Source: Gallionella sp. (GTDB lineage: Bacteria > Pseudomonadota > Gammaproteobacteria > Burkholderiales > Gallionellaceae). Taken from it: DNA of 8,721 nt. The position numbers and the translations under genes were made by a program. Under the pieces are notes generated by a model. It was not told the DNA's origin. It searched no databases and saw only the letters and a program-made list of their open reading frames with translations. Below, piece by piece: positions 6,801-8,721 of the stretch. Numbering within the stretch: position 1 is the first letter of the stretch; each line of letters starts with the position of its first letter. The stretch covers positions 1 to 8,721 of the forward strand of contig SCPW01000112.1 of assembly GCA_004298605.1 (NCBI GenBank), given 5' to 3'.

Positions 6801-8721
6801 TCATTGTATCAATTCGCGCCATATCACCCTCTTCCCGGTAAAGCCGGTCGCCGTGGTTGAAAAGCTTACATCTTCATTTTTCTCGGGCGTCGGATTGTTA
6901 TCCGTAACGACTTCCACGATAGGCTGCCCCTCTATGTACAAGACGTTGATGCCGACGATGGTGTTGTCGTATTTCAATGAAGCCGTATTGGTTGCGGTAT
7001 TGACGGCCTGGCCCGTTTTAAAATCGAAGAAGTTCAACCAGCCGTACCCGCCCGGCGAACAGGCGGTATTTGAAGGGACAATCGTGGGCACCAGCAGCGT
7101 CCCTTGCACCAGCTTGCTGTCAATGTTCACCCGTTCCCCGCTATCCGGGAAGTCGATATACCAGCCCTCACCGGCACTGTAATTTACCGTGTTGCCGGAT
7201 ACGGTTCGGCTGGCGCCCGAGGCGGTAAGTGTCTGTTGCACCAGCGAAGCGCGCGGGTTCGTCAGGGTGGTGGACGTATTGTCGTCCTGGATCGCGTACA
7301 GGCTCTGTTGCTGGGTGTTGGTCAGGTCGGCAACTTCCAGATATTTCCCGGTGCCGACATATATGGTGCGCTTGCTTCCTATCTTGCCCAGCGTGGGGGT
7401 GGTGGTAACAGGCTGGGCGTTGCCTGATGCATCCTTCAGGGTTGCGAACAGCAAAGGCGCGCCCGCTGTATTGATGTCGAAACGCCAGACATTCCCCAGC
7501 AGGTCGCCGCCGTAGATATAGCCCACCTTGTTGCCGCCGGACTCGTCGTTCCAGCCGGCAATTTTGGACAGTCCGCTCGGGGTGGTGGTATTGCCCGCGC
7601 CGGTGCCGATCTTGCTGATGACGGCGCCCGTGGCGGCATCGAGCACATAGAGGTAGCCCTCGCCGTTTCCGGGACCGGTATTGTTGTAGCCGGATGTCAC
7701 CAGCACCACCCAGGTGCCATCCTGTTTCTGGGTGATGACAGCCTGCCCGTAGCTGTAGCCGACATCGCTGTCGCTGCTCGGCGTGAATTCCCACAACAAA
7801 ACAGGCACGGTGGGCACGGTGATGTCCAGCGCATAGTAACCGCGCCCGCCGCCGTTCAGGCCGCCCACCAGGATGGTCTTCCATATGGCAGTCAGGCTAT
7901 TGGTGCAGTTGGCGGTACACACATCCGAGATGATCGGGCTGCCGTTGACAAAATTGGCATGGTTGGTGGCGTAGTTCTTGTCCGCCAGCTTCCACATATT
8001 GGTGATCACCATGCTCGGCACATATGCCCAGCGCTCGTTTCCGTCGGAGCTGGCAAAAGCGTGCAGCATGCCGTCATTGGCTCCCATGTACACTGTTCCG
8101 GCACGGCTGGCCTGCGCGCTGACGAAAGTGCTGTAGCCCGGATAGGGGTAGCTGAACACGGGCTGGGCGATAAAGAAAGGTTGCGATTCCAGCGCATCCC
8201 CCAGCACGGCTTCGCGGTAGCGGTAGAGCCTGTCGGTGGCGGCGTTGGAGGCGCGATCCTCAAAACCGTTCCGGCCGCGCAGGAAGTTGATCAGATTGGC
8301 GCCTGCGGCGGCGGTTTGTTGCGTTGTGGTTAAAAGCGTCCACTGGCTGAGCGCGTTGATGTGGGCAGCGGCGAAATTGGTCGGGTTGGCGGCCGCATAT
8401 GCGGCATCGAACGGGATAAGATTTTGCCCCACCAATGGGGTAAGGCCGCCGGCGGGTGCTGCATAAATCGTTCGCGTGTCGCTGGCGGCGCCCACTTTGG
8501 CGGCCATGGTGCCGGTGCAGGCGGTCTGCATCTCCACCTTGCAATCCGTGCCGTCCAGCACGCCAGGGGCGGGGCAGGTAGGAAGCGTGGCGTTTGGCGT
8601 GACGCAGTTGTAGACGGTGCTGGCCCCGCTGGTGTCGGCAACGACGGTGCCCGGCGACGCGCAAGTGCCCGCCACGACATTTTCCGTACACCAGGTCGCG
8701 GTCTCGCTGACCACACCGGTA
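6801..8721 (-). CDS. pilY1: PilY1/PilC-family type IV pilus tip protein (C-terminal part, runs off right edge)
   Basis: The minus-strand frame is open from the right edge to the TGA at 6803-6801, so the true start lies outside the window; the GTG at 8714 is not a credible start. About 640 residues are seen. The PilY1 C-terminal beta-propeller is recognisable from RAGTVYMGANDGMLHAF (about 8110-8060), GGLNGGGRGYYALDIT (about 7870-7825), SDSDVGYSYGQAVI and GDLLGNVWRFDI (about 7516-7480), ending with the usual VIWRELIQ-like tail. PilY1 proteins are exported by Sec, sit at the tip of type IV pili, help prime pilus assembly and act in adhesion, mechanosensing and twitching. Two oddities: the loop before YIYGGD, where calcium is bound in Pseudomonas PilY1, lacks the expected acidic residues, and a segment with six cysteines lies at the N-terminal end of the visible part. 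Minor pilin genes would be expected beyond the right edge. Confidence 0.88.
   Translation of the reverse strand, partial: TGVVSETATWCTENVVAGTCASPGTVVADTSGASTVYNCVTPNATLPTCPAPGVLDGTDCKVEMQTACTGTMAAKVGAASDTRTIYAAPAGGLTPLVGQNLIPFDAAYAAANPTNFAAAHINALSQWTLLTTTQQTAAAGANLINFLRGRNGFEDRASNAATDRLYRYREAVLGDALESQPFFIAQPVFSYPYPGYSTFVSAQASRAGTVYMGANDGMLHAFASSDGNERWAYVPSMVITNMWKLADKNYATNHANFVNGSPIISDVCTANCTNSLTAIWKTILVGGLNGGGRGYYALDITVPTVPVLLWEFTPSSDSDVGYSYGQAVITQKQDGTWVVLVTSGYNNTGPGNGEGYLYVLDAATGAVISKIGTGAGNTTTPSGLSKIAGWNDESGGNKVGYIYGGDLLGNVWRFDINTAGAPLLFATLKDASGNAQPVTTTPTLGKIGSKRTIYVGTGKYLEVADLTNTQQQSLYAIQDDNTSTTLTNPRASLVQQTLTASGASRTVSGNTVNYSAGEGWYIDFPDSGERVNIDSKLVQGTLLVPTIVPSNTACSPGGYGWLNFFDFKTGQAVNTATNTASLKYDNTIVGINVLYIEGQPIVEVVTDNNPTPEKNEDVSFSTTATGFTGKRVIWRELIQ

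Noticed and set aside
7168..7884. Minus-strand frame of 238 codons with many Arg and His
   Set aside because: It is a shadow of the PilY1 frame, which shows the recognisable propeller motifs over the same bases.

Overview
The window looks like a piece of a betaproteobacterial chromosome, most likely of the Nitrosomonadales type. This rests on the DUF3683-type FAD/FMN-binding oxidoreductase and a PilY1-type pilus protein, both recognised by memory of the families rather than by a search. The flanking genes are GC-rich (spot counts: 35/60 at 1261-1320, 39/60 at 6481-6540). The central block is poorer in GC (30/60 at 2461-2520, 25/60 at 2101-2160).

Layout. (1) 1-1950, minus strand: the N-terminal 650 codons of a very large FAD-dependent oxidoreductase that runs off the left edge. 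Its reading frame carries two repeat-derived insertions: a 7-bp tandem repeat at 638-672 and a perfect palindromic repeat at 13-38. (2) 1951-2356: AT-richer spacer with small inverted repeats and no convincing gene. (3) 2357-5911, plus strand: a two-gene operon of an AAA+ ATPase and an 851-residue subtilisin-like protease with an intact Asp/His/Asn/Ser catalytic set. This pairing matches the IetA/IetS system, first described as a plasmid-stabilising toxin-antitoxin pair on an Agrobacterium Ti plasmid and later listed among anti-phage systems. (4) 5912-6180: spacer with three palindromes clustered just after the protease gene. (5) 6181-6744, plus strand: thpR, a 2H-family RNA 2',3'-cyclic phosphodiesterase. 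(6) 6801-8721, minus strand: the C-terminal part of a PilY1-like type IV pilus tip protein that runs off the right edge; it converges on thpR.

How it fits together. The oxidoreductase and thpR point away from each other and each has a TAAAAT-like -10 element. The simplest reading is that the IetAS cassette was inserted into what was once a short divergent promoter region. No integrase, transposase, tRNA or clear att site is visible. The cassette is the main accessory element here. It is a known system type rather than a new one, but the prodomain-like segment before the catalytic domain and the palindromes after it deserve attention.
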